Source: Defluviitaleaceae bacterium (GTDB lineage: Bacteria > Bacillota > Clostridia > Lachnospirales > WRAX01). From it: 64,000 nucleotides of DNA. Made by a program: the position numbers and the translations under genes. The first letter of the stretch is position 1. Every line of letters starts with the position of its first letter. Positions 17,494-25,570 of the stretch are shown here, piece by piece. Where the stretch lies: assembly GCA_009780415.1 (NCBI GenBank), contig WRAC01000001.1:1-64000 (forward strand). The letters run 5' to 3'. The notes under the pieces are model-generated. The model made no database searches. It saw nothing but the letters and a program-made list of their open reading frames with translations, and had not been told where the DNA came from.

Positions 17494-18285
17494 CTACCCC
17501 AGCGCCACATCCAGCGCCATCATCACGCAGAACCCCAGAAGAACGCCAATTGCCGCTACTATTTTGTTATCTTTATATGATTCCGGGATAAGCTCCGAAC
17601 ACGCGACGGCGATCATTGCCCCGGCGGAAAAGGACAGGGCGAGGGGCAGCGCGCTGCGCATCGTCATTGCGAACAGGACGCCCAAAACGCCGGCTATGGG
17701 TTCGACGATGCCGGAGGCCTGGCCTATAAGGAAGCTTTTCGCGCGGGAAACGCCGTCGCGGCGGAGCGGCAGGGCTACGCAGACGCCCTCGGGGAAGTTT
17801 TGCAAGCCGATGCCGAAGGCCAGAAGTATCGCGCCCATTAACGTCGCGCCCTCCAGGCCGATTGCGACGCTGCCGAACGCCACGCCTATCGCCATGCCCT
17901 CGGGTATGTTGTGGAGCGTTACGGAGGAGGCTAGCAGGATGGAGCGTTTGTAAGTCGTGCCCTTGGATTGGATAATTGCCGCCCTGGAGAGCATCAAGTC
18001 CGCCCCGATTACGAGTAAGCCGCCCGCGATAAAGCCCGTGACGCATATAAACCACGCGTTTATGCCAAGCTCATGCGAAAGCTGTATGGCCGGGTCAAGA
18101 AGCGACCAGAACGACGCGGCTATCATTACGCCGGCGGCAAAGGCCATCATCAGGTCCAGGATTTTTTGGTTCATTGACTTGAAGAAGAAAACCAGCGCCG
18201 CGCCCAGCGCCGTTACGAGATATGTGAAAAGTGTGGCGTACAATGCCTGCAAAACAGGGTTTAAGTTTATAAACCAATCTATCAT
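17494..18285 (-). CDS. ZIP family divalent metal transporter (GufA type)
   Basis: 263 residues with about eight membrane helices, importing Zn2+ or related metals. It begins MIDWFINLNPVLQALYATLF, the normal start of GufA-type ZIP proteins. The metal-binding helices carry HNIPEGMAIGVAFG and GIGLQNFPEGVCVALP; the second motif has N-PEG where many ZIPs have H-xPEG, as usual for this branch. The ATG lies directly after a T6 run that ends a strong terminator hairpin, leaving no normal ribosome site. Confidence 0.92.
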   Translation of the reverse strand: MIDWFINLNPVLQALYATLFTYLVTALGAALVFFFKSMNQKILDLMMAFAAGVMIAASFWSLLDPAIQLSHELGINAWFICVTGFIAGGLLVIGADLMLSRAAIIQSKGTTYKRSILLASSVTLHNIPEGMAIGVAFGSVAIGLEGATLMGAILLAFGIGLQNFPEGVCVALPLRRDGVSRAKSFLIGQASGIVEPIAGVLGVLFAMTMRSALPLALSFSAGAMIAVACSELIPESYKDNKIVAAIGVLLGFCVMMALDVALG

Positions 18286-18335
18286 AAAAAATCACGCCCG
18301 TATAGAATCTCTATCTATTCTATGCGGGCGTGATT
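18286..18335 (-). terminator. intrinsic terminator abutting the ZIP start codon
   Basis: Arms AATCACGCCCGTATAGAAT (18290-18308) and ATTCTATGCGGGCGTGATT (18317-18335) pair over 19 bp with one wobble. On the minus strand a T6 run (18291-18286) follows and touches the ATG of the ZIP gene. It ends the leftward operon of small membrane proteins and is also the immediate leader of the ZIP gene. Confidence 0.85.
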
Positions 18336-18370
18336 AATTAGTAAGCTTAATTAATTAGTAAGCTTAATTA
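18334..18370. repeat. 17-bp tandem duplication
   Basis: TTAATTAGTAAGCTTAA occurs twice head to tail (18334-18350, 18351-18367) with the start of a third unit. It spans the gap between the terminator and the stop codon of the 18364 gene, and looks like a local slippage duplication. Confidence 0.85.
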
Positions 18371-18627
18371 TTTTGCTTGATTTGAGGAATCTCTGAATCA
18401 TCGCTGTTGGTCATGTCGATGATTTCCTCGTGCTTGCGGCTTTTACCGCGCTTCTTACCGATCTCGACAGGCGGGTAGCCGTTGCGCAGCCGTTCTATGT
18501 TTTCCTCATGCTGCAATTGTTTTAAGCGCATTTGATGAATGCCTTTTACTCCGTCAACAATTATCGCCGTGATGGGTATCGTAAAGGCTAGTATGGCAAC
18601 TAAAGCCCATGGCTCTGCAAAGAACAT
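18364..18627 (-). CDS. small single-TM protein, NIERL-GYP family member 1
   Basis: 87 residues. An N-terminal helix (about 5-28, EPWALVAILAFTIPITAIIV) is followed by a charged cytoplasmic-looking tail: QLQHEENIERLRNGYPPVE, basic linker, then EEIIDMT and an acidic end. Two upstream neighbours share helix, N-ERL--GYP core and IDMT box, so the three are tandem paralogs. GGAGGCGG precedes the ATG. Last gene of the operon before the terminator. No known family recognised. Confidence 0.85.
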   Translation of the reverse strand: MFFAEPWALVAILAFTIPITAIIVDGVKGIHQMRLKQLQHEENIERLRNGYPPVEIGKKRGKSRKHEEIIDMTNSDDSEIPQIKQNN

Positions 18628-18655
18628 TTTTCCGCCTCCTTAATAAATGGACAAA

Positions 18656-18937
18656 CTAATTCCCCCGGCGTGTTTCCGGCGAATAATCCGGTTCATGGGC
18701 CGTCATATCAATTACCTCGGCGGATTTAAGCGCCTTTACTTCCCGTCCCTTATCGTCAATCGGCGGATACCCGCCGCGTAAGCGCTCAATATTTTCCTGA
18801 TGCCGGAGCATTTGCACCTGCGTGTTCGCCCGCGTAACATACATCTTCTTCATGCTATCCATCACAATCGCCGTTATCGGTATAAAAAAACCTATACCGA
18901 AAACCATCATCCACCAACCGGTTCCGAAGAAAAACAT
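18656..18937 (-). CDS. small single-TM protein, NIERL-GYP family member 2
   Basis: 93 residues. Helix at about 8-30 (GWWMMVFGIGFFIPITAIVM), then MLRHQENIERLRGGYPPID, a linker KGREVKALKS, and AEVIDMT with an acidic tail. Closest to member 1 ('PITAIV-D--K' after the helix is shared). GGGGGTTC precedes the start; 28 bases separate it from the next gene. Function unknown; the helix-coil-short-motif plan suggests a membrane-tethered partner protein. Confidence 0.85.
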   Translation of the reverse strand: MFFFGTGWWMMVFGIGFFIPITAIVMDSMKKMYVTRANTQVQMLRHQENIERLRGGYPPIDDKGREVKALKSAEVIDMTAHEPDYSPETRRGN

Positions 18938-18960
18938 TTTGAACCCCCTGTAACTATCAG

Positions 18961-19200
18961 TTAATTGCTTCCGGGATAACGGACGTCCGGTTCCTCGGTC
19001 ATATCTATGTAACCGGCGTCCTTTGCCCCGCCCGGCAAAGATTTTGTCGTGTGTCCCTCAAGCGTGGGATAGCCGCGCTTGATGCGCTCCATATTCTCGC
19101 TGTATCTGGTTCCGATCCTTACCACGTTTCCGATGCCCCACCATGTAACGCCCACAACGCCTACAATCATAACCAATGTAAAGAAACCCATTTTATTCAC
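18961..19200 (-). CDS. small single-TM protein, NIERL-GYP family member 3
   Basis: 79 residues. Helix at about 5-25 (FFTLVMIVGVVGVTWWGIG), then RYSENMERIKRGYPTLEGH and GYIDMTEEPD. It is the most diverged of the three but keeps N-(I/M)ER(L/I)--GYP and IDMT. First of the set in transcription order. The region before it (19201-19249) is too short for a strong promoter call. Confidence 0.83.
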   Translation of the reverse strand: MNKMGFFTLVMIVGVVGVTWWGIGNVVRIGTRYSENMERIKRGYPTLEGHTTKSLPGGAKDAGYIDMTEEPDVRYPGSN

Positions 19201-19249
19201 TCCATCCTATTTTTAATGATATACGGCATAAATCCAATTAAGTTTATGT

Positions 19250-19696
19250 TTAGATATGCTTTTTATGTTTGTTCAGCGCGTCCAGGGTTTGGCGGCGGAA
19301 TGCGGGGGTGCGGGCTTTGGCGGAATCGGGCGCGGCGGGGAAAAGGTTTCCGTTTTTCAATTCCTCGGCGCGTATGGCTATATCCAGCTCCAGAACCCTG
19401 CTGATAAGGGCTTGAAGCTGGATTATATCTTCGCCGCACTCATCTTTTCTATATTCAAGCTCATGCTTAACGGTATCGAACATACGCTGGAATACCTCGT
19501 CGTACTCCAGGATGCCGTCGATATGCTTCTGCTTTTCGGCGGTTGTCCGCGCGAAGAACATGGCGCGTTCCGGCGAAGGCGGGCTTTGCATGATGGTTTC
19601 CTGGTTTTGGGAGATATTGAGTACGCCCAGCAGCGCTTCCTGCTTTTTCTCCAGAATTTCCTTTAAAACCTTCAGTGTTATCAGAAGTTCGTCCAT
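19250..19696 (-). CDS. coiled-coil protein, possibly FlgN-like
   Basis: About 148 residues, nearly all helical: MDELLITLKVLKEILEKKQE, then heptad-like stretches to the end. The opening and the general plan are like FlgN-type export chaperones, but no flagellar genes are present, so the name is tentative. The frame opens at 19756, inside the deacetylase gene; ATG 19696 lies four bases after that gene's TAG with GGCGAGG ahead of it and is preferred. Confidence 0.7.
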   Translation of the reverse strand: MDELLITLKVLKEILEKKQEALLGVLNISQNQETIMQSPPSPERAMFFARTTAEKQKHIDGILEYDEVFQRMFDTVKHELEYRKDECGEDIIQLQALISRVLELDIAIRAEELKNGNLFPAAPDSAKARTPAFRRQTLDALNKHKKHI

Positions 19697-19700
19697 ACGC

Positions 19701-21080
19701 CTACCTCGCCGTGCTTTTGCCGCTTCTGTAAGTGACCCCCGGCACAAGCCCGTCATTCATGTTGATCAATTCTTCAACGGTTACAAACACAAAGTCCTTT
19801 TCGCTGAGGGTTTTTATGACGATTTCGGCGGCGTCCGCCGTCCATTCGTAGACATCGTGCATAAGGATGATGCTGCCGTCCTGCGCGCGCTGGACGATGT
19901 GGTCCGCGATGCTTTGCGCGTTGGAATTCGTCCAGTCCCTCGGGTCGATATCCCATGTGATAATGGACATGTCAAGGCTTTTGGCAAAATCCGTAATGCG
20001 GGAGTTTGAGTCGCCGTAAGGCGGGCGCAGTAAAATAACCTGGGAGCCGGTGATGGACTCAATCAACCGGTTTGTTTCCAGTATCTGCCAGTTCATTTGC
20101 GATGACGTCACCTGGGTAAGCTGCCTGTGGTTGTAGCTGTGGTTGCCCACGCTGTGGCCTTCGCGGAACATACGCTCGACAATATCCGGCAAAATGGGGA
20201 TTTTGTGGCCCAGCACGAAGAAGGTCGCCTTTGCGTCGTACTCGGCAAGGGCGTCCAGTATCCGCGTGGTTACGCTGCGGCAGGGGCCGTCGTCAAAGGT
20301 CAGCGCGATGTATTTTTTGTTATCTTGGAACGCCGGTTTCACCTTTTCCTCGAACAAATCCAGGAGAGGGTTGATTTTACGCCATCCCGGAGGTAAGGAC
20401 GCGTCGGCCGGGAAGTGGGCGTCCTCGGCGGTGTTTTCCGCGAAGCCCGCGCCGGCGGTGATGTTCGTGTAATAATCAGCGGCGCGGAAAAACTTGCCAA
20501 ATTCGGAAATTGGCATTATAATCTCAGTATCCAGATATAGATAGAGGTTTTCCGTATCAAAGGCAAAGGAATTAAACTCCTTCCCGGCAAGCTCGAAACC
20601 GAAGCCGCCGTCCACCAAGTCGCCCAGTACAAGGCGGTTTGCGGTGAGGAGGTCGTAGGCCAGGCCCCTTGCGCGGTTTAACACAACCTCGCCCTCCCCG
20701 TTCCAGCCGACGGCGGTTATCTTGAAGCTTACCAGAAGCCGGTTGTAAGAGCGCGCCTCATAGCGCATCTCAAACCCGCCGCTTTCCGCCAAGGACTTGA
20801 AATAGTCTATTTCACCTTGTACATACGCTAAAATATCGCGGTTTATCTCGCCGCTTTCGGTTTTTGGAAAAACCGCCGATATATTATAAACGCCGTCCTC
20901 ATTGTACATCGCCGGCGATACGCCGTGCAAGGTGTCAAAAACCAACGCGCCGGGCTGGCTGCCCCCGCCGCTCAGCACCCCTGTGTCGGGATGGGTTAAA
21001 GCGTCAAAATCCGGATAACCCGCTCCGGATACGAATATAATTATTAATAAAACCGCGGTAAGTGTAATTGTTTTTTTCAA
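19701..21080 (-). CDS. polysaccharide deacetylase (NodB, CE4) with N-terminal domain
   Basis: 459 residues, exported: the N-terminus is a signal/anchor (KKTITLTAVLLIIIFVSGAG). Residues about 60-240 form a domain resembling DUF3298/DUF4163. The NodB domain follows with all five CE4 motifs: TFDDGP (catalytic base and metal aspartate), GNHSYNH (two metal histidines), RPPYG, W-IDPRDW, and ILMHD. It should de-N-acetylate peptidoglycan or another cell-surface glycan in a metal-dependent reaction. The following coiled-coil gene starts four bases after its stop. Confidence 0.93.
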   Translation of the reverse strand: MKKTITLTAVLLIIIFVSGAGYPDFDALTHPDTGVLSGGGSQPGALVFDTLHGVSPAMYNEDGVYNISAVFPKTESGEINRDILAYVQGEIDYFKSLAESGGFEMRYEARSYNRLLVSFKITAVGWNGEGEVVLNRARGLAYDLLTANRLVLGDLVDGGFGFELAGKEFNSFAFDTENLYLYLDTEIIMPISEFGKFFRAADYYTNITAGAGFAENTAEDAHFPADASLPPGWRKINPLLDLFEEKVKPAFQDNKKYIALTFDDGPCRSVTTRILDALAEYDAKATFFVLGHKIPILPDIVERMFREGHSVGNHSYNHRQLTQVTSSQMNWQILETNRLIESITGSQVILLRPPYGDSNSRITDFAKSLDMSIITWDIDPRDWTNSNAQSIADHIVQRAQDGSIILMHDVYEWTADAAEIVIKTLSEKDFVFVTVEELINMNDGLVPGVTYRSGKSTAR

Positions 21081-21122
21081 TGTAATCCCCCATGTGTCGT
21101 TCTTACACTTATTATGTTCTTT

Positions 21123-21824
21123 TTAATTAAAATTATCAAGGGCCGCCTGTACGGTTTCGTAACTTTTTATAAGCGCGGCGGGGGGAGATTTTTTTTGAAA
21201 ACCGGAAATAAGCTTTTTTATTTTTGCTTCTTCCCTTTTAAGTAAAATCAATAAGCCGGCGTCCTTGCTTTCAAGGAGCCTTGCTCCAAAGCGGTAGCCC
21301 GCGTCCGTATAGGCCGGCTCCGTGCCCGGGCGCGCGTCAATGGCAGCATAAAAATGCCCGTTCTCCGGCGTTAACGTTTCACGGGAAATATAAAAGCCCG
21401 CGGCATGTAAATAACGCCGCAGAGCCTCATGGTCCCGCTCGGGCGAAAGGATAAGCTGCCGCAGGCTCCCCGCGACCTCCGGCGACGCGCTCAGGATGGA
21501 AATAATGCTCATCCCGCCCATTCCGGCAACAGCGCAAACGGAAACCTCACCGGGAGACAGTACGGTCAGGCCGCCGCCCAACCGTAAGTCTATGTAATCC
21601 GACAGCCCAAAACGCCGGAACGTCTCCGCGGCGGCCCGCAGCGGGCCGGGGTTTATATCCGACGCGACGGCGCGTGAAAATATGCCCCTCTGTATAAGGG
21701 AGGCGCAGAGCAAGCCATGGTCGCAGCCGATATCGGCAAAACCCCCGCCGCCCTTGACCCAAGCGGCCATTTCAGCCAAAGCCTCCAGCCGCTTGGATAA
21801 TCTGATGTTACCTCGCTTCGACAA
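21123..21824 (-). CDS. trmK: tRNA (adenine22-N1)-methyltransferase
   Basis: About 230 residues, SAM-dependent enzyme making m1A22 in tRNA. The family's N-terminal RLSKRLEALAEMA is followed by the SAM loop FADIGCDHGLL, then SDINPGPL and CAVAGMGGMSI. The start is unclear. The frame runs to TTG 21857 inside spoVS; TTG 21824 is the nearest standard codon but lacks a ribosome site. GCGAGG, four to five bases upstream of ATC 21806, would place the initiator exactly where TrmK proteins normally begin (M-RLSKRL). Confidence 0.92.
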   Translation of the reverse strand: MSKRGNIRLSKRLEALAEMAAWVKGGGGFADIGCDHGLLCASLIQRGIFSRAVASDINPGPLRAAAETFRRFGLSDYIDLRLGGGLTVLSPGEVSVCAVAGMGGMSIISILSASPEVAGSLRQLILSPERDHEALRRYLHAAGFYISRETLTPENGHFYAAIDARPGTEPAYTDAGYRFGARLLESKDAGLLILLKREEAKIKKLISGFQKKSPPAALIKSYETVQAALDNFN

Positions 21825-22068
21825 TAAAGCGTATGGATGTCTTGGTCTCGCCGTCAACCTCTATTTCCTGGAACGCCGGTATCGCAACCAGGTTTATGTT
21901 TTCTTCGGAGACAAAGCTCCGGGCGACGCAGATGCTCTTCACAGCCTGATTTACGGCCCCCGCGCCGATAGCCGATACTTCAACGCTTTCACCGCGCCTG
22001 ACTACGGCCGCGATTGCGCCGGCAACGCCCTTTGGGTTCGAGCTGGCTGATACTTTTAATGTTTCCAT
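21808..22068 (-). CDS. spoVS: stage V sporulation protein S
   Basis: 86 residues, the standard SpoVS size: METLKVSASSNPKGVAGAIA, then SVEVSAIGAGAVNQAVKS and the closing FQEIEVDGETKTSIRFIVEAR. A small Alba-like nucleic-acid-binding protein of spore formers, needed for late sporulation in Bacillus. The ATG at 22066-22068 has GAGGAGGC upstream. Its 3' end overlaps the trmK frame. This gene is the best evidence that the organism can sporulate. Confidence 0.97.
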   Translation of the reverse strand: METLKVSASSNPKGVAGAIAAVVRRGESVEVSAIGAGAVNQAVKSICVARSFVSEENINLVAIPAFQEIEVDGETKTSIRFIVEAR

Positions 22069-22115
22069 GATATGCCTCCTCTTTGGGGATGTCGAAAAGC
22101 AAAACAATTTCTTAC

Positions 22116-22144
22116 ATTGTATACTAAATAATCGAAACATGCAA
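22116..22144 (-). promoter_or_regulatory. promoter of spoVS
   Basis: Minus strand: TTGCAT (22139-22144), 17 bases, TACAAT (22116-22121), about 48 bases before the ATG. Confidence 0.65.
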
Positions 22145-22151
22145 GGTGTCA

Positions 22152-22180
22152 TTGTATTTTTTTTGTTCTTAGTGTATAAT
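22152..22180 (+). promoter_or_regulatory. promoter of yhaM
   Basis: TTGTAT (22152-22157), 17 bases, TATAAT (22175-22180), 34 bases before the ATG; back to back with the spoVS promoter. Confidence 0.7.
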
Positions 22181-22213
22181 TATGTATCAGTTAAAACCAG
22201 AAAGGCAGATATT

Positions 22214-23149
22214 ATGCGATATATCGAAGATATCCGGGACGGGGACGCTATTGTTGGGCATTATTTTTGCAAAGATAAGCAGACGTTAAAATCACGCGCG
22301 GGGAAAACCTATCTCAGCATAACCCTTACCGACCGCACGGGCGCGCTGAACGGCAAAGTCTGGGAGCTTGGCAACAACATCCAGAGCTTTGAGGCCGGTG
22401 ATTATATCAAGGTTGACGGCTCCGTGTCCACATTTAACGACGAATTGCAGCTAAAGATAAATAAGATACGCAAGAGTATGCCGGGCGAATACCAGATGTA
22501 CGATTATATCCCTTCAACCCGCATGGACGTGGACGAGATGTACGATGAGCTTGCCGGATATATGCGCGGCATCCAGAACCCTTTTATTAAAGCTCTTATC
22601 GGGAATATTTTCGGCGACGAGGATACCGCGCAGAAATTCAAGCTTTCAACCGCGGCGAAAACCCTACACCACAACTATGCCGGCGGGCTTTTGGAGCATA
22701 CCCTCTCCGTCGTGCAGCTGTGCGATTTTATGAGCGGACGTTATAAATCCGTAAACCGCGACATCCTTATCGCCGCCGCCATGCTGCACGATATCGGCAA
22801 GATATGGGAGCTTACGGGCTTCCCGGAAAACGGGTACACCGACGCGGGCCAGCTTCTGGGGCATATCTACATGGGCGCGGAGCTTATCACCAGGGAGGCA
22901 GGTAAGATCCCCGATTTCCCCGCGCAGCTTGCCATGATTTTGAAGCACTGCATCCTGGCGCACCACGGGGATTATGAGTTCGGTTCGCCCAAGCTGCCCA
23001 GCGTCATAGAGGCGTTTATACTGTTCAATTGCGACAATCTGGACGCAAAGGTGTTCGCGTTCATCGACATTATCGACAAGGACAAGACCCCCGGCAAGTG
23101 GACGGGCTATAATAAAATGTTCCAGCGCAGTATACGCAAGACGGAATGA
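22214..23149 (+). CDS. yhaM: 3'-5' exoribonuclease YhaM family (OB-fold + HD)
   Basis: 311 residues. An OB-fold nucleic-acid-binding region (about 1-90, MRYIEDIRDGDAIVGHYFCK) precedes the HD domain: H in LLEHTLSVV, the HD pair in MLHDIGK, and later HCILAHHGDYEFGSP. Typical of YhaM/CBF1 exonucleases acting on single-stranded RNA or DNA. The frame is open from 22067, but ATG 22214 (AAAGGCAG upstream) matches the family start. The stop overlaps the next gene's ATG region. Confidence 0.95.
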   Translation: MRYIEDIRDGDAIVGHYFCKDKQTLKSRAGKTYLSITLTDRTGALNGKVWELGNNIQSFEAGDYIKVDGSVSTFNDELQLKINKIRKSMPGEYQMYDYIPSTRMDVDEMYDELAGYMRGIQNPFIKALIGNIFGDEDTAQKFKLSTAAKTLHHNYAGGLLEHTLSVVQLCDFMSGRYKSVNRDILIAAAMLHDIGKIWELTGFPENGYTDAGQLLGHIYMGAELITREAGKIPDFPAQLAMILKHCILAHHGDYEFGSPKLPSVIEAFILFNCDNLDAKVFAFIDIIDKDKTPGKWTGYNKMFQRSIRKTE

Positions 23150-23439
23150 GCGCGGGTAAGCTTGAAAATTTAAGCGCGGGAGAGATTAACAAATACGTCT
23201 ATTGCCCGCTGCAATGGTATTATACGCGCGTATACGGCGAGGCGGAGCTGCGCGCGCGCTACCGCGAGCTTCACCCGGAGCGTCATGGTGAAAACCCCCA
23301 TTTCAGGCGCGGCAGGGATTTTCACGGCAAATACGCGAAAAGGGAAGCCGCAAGGCGGGTTTGGCGCGGGCTGCTTGCGGCGGCCGCGCTGATTGTATGC
23401 GTGCTGGTATGCTATTATGTTTTCCGTCAAAGAGGTTAA
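23146..23439 (+). CDS. N-terminal half of a membrane-anchored Cas4-like nuclease
   Basis: 97 residues. LSAGEINKYVYCPLQWYYTR resembles the first cysteine segment of Cas4/Dna2-type nucleases (a YCPxxxYY motif with one Fe-S cysteine). A charged stretch is followed by a membrane helix (LLAAAALIVCVLVCYYVF). It overlaps yhaM by ATGA and the next frame by about 22 bases. The nuclease core and the other three cysteines are in the overlapping +1 frame, so this is half of a split or frameshifted gene. Confidence 0.7.
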   Translation: MSAGKLENLSAGEINKYVYCPLQWYYTRVYGEAELRARYRELHPERHGENPHFRRGRDFHGKYAKREAARRVWRGLLAAAALIVCVLVCYYVFRQRG

Positions 23440-23911
23440 GCCAAAACTGAGGATAAGAGGCTACCGCCTGTTTTACGCCGACAGGAAGGCAGACAGGAAG
23501 GCGGACAGGGACGATAGCGTAATTTACGGCAGGCTTCTGCGTTCGGAGAGGCACGGCCTGTCCGGCAAGCCCGATTTTATCTTTAACAGGGGGAACAAAT
23601 TTATTCCCGTTGAGTTAAAAAGCGGCAAGCTGAACGGCGCGGGGGAACCGCGCCCGGGCGACCTGATGCAGCTTGTTTCCTATTTCGTCATAATCCAAGG
23701 CGAATTCGGGCGCAAGCCGCGTCAGGGGCGGCTGATTTACGGCGACACCATGTTCATAATAAAAAACCGCCGGAAGCTGCGGAGGCGGCTGTTCCGGACA
23801 ATGTCCGAAATGCGCCGCGCCCTGGAGTCCGGCGGGCCTGCTGCCGATGCCGCGCGGGAATATCATAAGTGCAGATACTGTAATTGCAGGGAGACGGTTT
23901 GTATATTTTAA
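23417..23911 (+). CDS. C-terminal half of the Cas4-like PD-(D/E)XK nuclease
   Basis: About 164 residues. LSGKPDFIF and FIPVELKSGK give the D and ExK of the PD-(D/E)XK active site; GDLMQLVSYFVI is the following helix with the QxxxY motif of RecB/Cas4 nucleases. The C-terminal CRYCNCRETVC supplies three cysteines that, with the one in the upstream frame, would make a Cas4-type 4Fe-4S cluster. ATG 23417 is internal to the upstream gene. A short duplicated DRKADRKADRD stretch lies near the N-terminus. No cas genes or repeats nearby. Confidence 0.75.
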   Translation: MFSVKEVKPKLRIRGYRLFYADRKADRKADRDDSVIYGRLLRSERHGLSGKPDFIFNRGNKFIPVELKSGKLNGAGEPRPGDLMQLVSYFVIIQGEFGRKPRQGRLIYGDTMFIIKNRRKLRRRLFRTMSEMRRALESGGPAADAAREYHKCRYCNCRETVCIF

Positions 23912-23920
23912 CGCGGGTTT

Positions 23921-25456
23921 TTAGTCATGAAAAAACGGTATCGCCGGCACATACTCATAAAGCATCCGTTCCATTTCAATTAAGGCGTCAATCTTACCCG
24001 CGTAATCCGTCATAAGCTCCCCAAAGGCGCACTCATATTGCAGCTTGTCAAATTCCGCGCTGTAAAAGCTGTCAAGCTTCCCCGGGTAATAGGACGTCCA
24101 CACCGCCATTGTGGCCCATACGTCAATGCTGTTATGGGTCAGCGCGCCGAACGCCATCTCGTATTCGCCGCTCTCCATCGCCCTGTAGGCCTCGTCAGCG
24201 GTCTTAAAATCCAGCAGCAGGTGGAAGCGGTCAACCCCGCCGAAAAGCTGCGTCCACCAATCCCGCACGCCTATCGCGAGTCTGCCCCACCAATCCTCGG
24301 GCTCGTCAAAAACCGTTATATATATGGTAATCTTTTCATTCCCGTTGTTTTCAAAGGCCTTCTCAAAATACTCCAGCGCAAGCCGGGTATTCATGCCGTA
24401 ATCGGACGGCCGCGCGAAGGCTGCCTCCGGCAAATCCCCGTACATGCGCAGCCCTGTCATTGCGTCGCCAACCCAGGAAGCCTGCGGCACAAAACCCGCT
24501 ATGGGCGTATATCCCCCCTCAATACTGCCAATTACGTAAGACCGGTTAAGCCCGTAAAACAGGGCTTTGCGCAGATTCTCATCCGCCAGCGCGGGGACGC
24601 CGGGGTTGTCCGTATTAATATAAATGAACCACGGGTTGCCGCCGCGCTTAGGTTCGTCCCCGCCGTCCGGGAAGATATGCAGCCGCTCCGCGTCATATTT
24701 AAAGAAATTCGGGTAAAGCCCGTTCTTTTCAAGCGTAATACGCTCACCCGGAATATATTCCGCCACCCTGTAAGGCCCCGATACCGGGAAATCCAATATG
24801 CCCTCCGGCGCGCCGTAAGAGGTTGACCCGCGCGCGGGCTCCATGCCGGCCTCGTAAAACTCCCGGTTCACAAGCGGTATGTTAAGCGTTTCAAGCCCCA
24901 CGGGCGTAGGGACGGGCTCCTCCAGCGTAATTTGCAGGGTCAGCCGGTTCGGCGCGAAAACCCCCACGTCGTTCCAGCCAACGCCGCCCTCCCCCATGGC
25001 ATAGGCCCTTGCCCCCGCTATTTTTACCGGCCCCCAGAACCGCCGGGCCGAGGGGTATGCCAGCCGCGGGTCAAGCCACATCCGCATGGCGTATTCAAAG
25101 GCATGGGCGTCGATGGGCGTGCCGTCGCTGAATATCAGCCCTTCGCGTATCCTGTACGTCCACACCATGCCGTCGGCCGATACGGAGGGCAAATCCTCCG
25201 CCATAGCCCCGATATAGCGCCTTTCGCCCGCCGGGCTTTCCGGGTCAGCCTCCGTGAGGCTCCCCGTTATCAGCCCGGCAACAAAGGCACAGGCGCTGTC
25301 TTTTCCAACGGCGTGGGGGTTCAGCGTTTCCAACGGGCGTATACTCATTTCAAACCCCGGCAACAAAGGCGCGGCGGCTTGATTCCTGTTTCTCGCCGAA
25401 CCGCATGAAACCAGCAGCGCGCTTAAAATAAAAAAGCATATTATTTTTTTTAACAT
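23921..25456 (-). CDS. extracellular solute-binding lipoprotein, family 5
   Basis: 511 residues. The signal peptide ends LVSC with C18 the lipidated cysteine. The body follows family 5: 'GLITGSLTEADPES', 'GLIFSDGTPIDAHAFEYAMR', 'NLRKALFYGLNRSYVIG', 'AYRAMESGEYEMAFG'. Peptide or nickel-type importer receptor; no permease or ATPase genes are adjacent, so it is an orphan receptor. ATG 25456 with AGGTG six bases upstream is preferred to GTG 25465. A DUF3899 gene lies divergently upstream. Confidence 0.9.
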   Translation of the reverse strand: MLKKIICFFILSALLVSCGSARNRNQAAAPLLPGFEMSIRPLETLNPHAVGKDSACAFVAGLITGSLTEADPESPAGERRYIGAMAEDLPSVSADGMVWTYRIREGLIFSDGTPIDAHAFEYAMRMWLDPRLAYPSARRFWGPVKIAGARAYAMGEGGVGWNDVGVFAPNRLTLQITLEEPVPTPVGLETLNIPLVNREFYEAGMEPARGSTSYGAPEGILDFPVSGPYRVAEYIPGERITLEKNGLYPNFFKYDAERLHIFPDGGDEPKRGGNPWFIYINTDNPGVPALADENLRKALFYGLNRSYVIGSIEGGYTPIAGFVPQASWVGDAMTGLRMYGDLPEAAFARPSDYGMNTRLALEYFEKAFENNGNEKITIYITVFDEPEDWWGRLAIGVRDWWTQLFGGVDRFHLLLDFKTADEAYRAMESGEYEMAFGALTHNSIDVWATMAVWTSYYPGKLDSFYSAEFDKLQYECAFGELMTDYAGKIDALIEMERMLYEYVPAIPFFHD

Positions 25457-25506
25457 TTTTATCACCTACCGGATAATTTTATCATATACGTTACATAAAC
25501 GCCAGC

Positions 25507-25535
25507 TTGATTTAAATAATTAATTATGATATAAT
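25507..25535 (+). promoter_or_regulatory. promoter of the DUF3899-yebC-dnaD-dnaC-like operon
   Basis: TTGATT (25507-25512), 17 bases, TATAAT (25530-25535), 36 bases before the ATG. Confidence 0.75.
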
Positions 25536-25570
25536 GCCTGAATAAGTAATTTTTCAAGCGGGGTATCAAA

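Noticed and set aside
19250-19756. Longer start (19756) for the coiled-coil protein
   Set aside because: The first 20 residues would lie inside the deacetylase gene; ATG 19696 has the ribosome site just after the stop.
23146-23911. CRISPR-Cas locus
   Set aside because: A Cas4-like protein is present but no repeats, cas1 or effector genes were found in the window.
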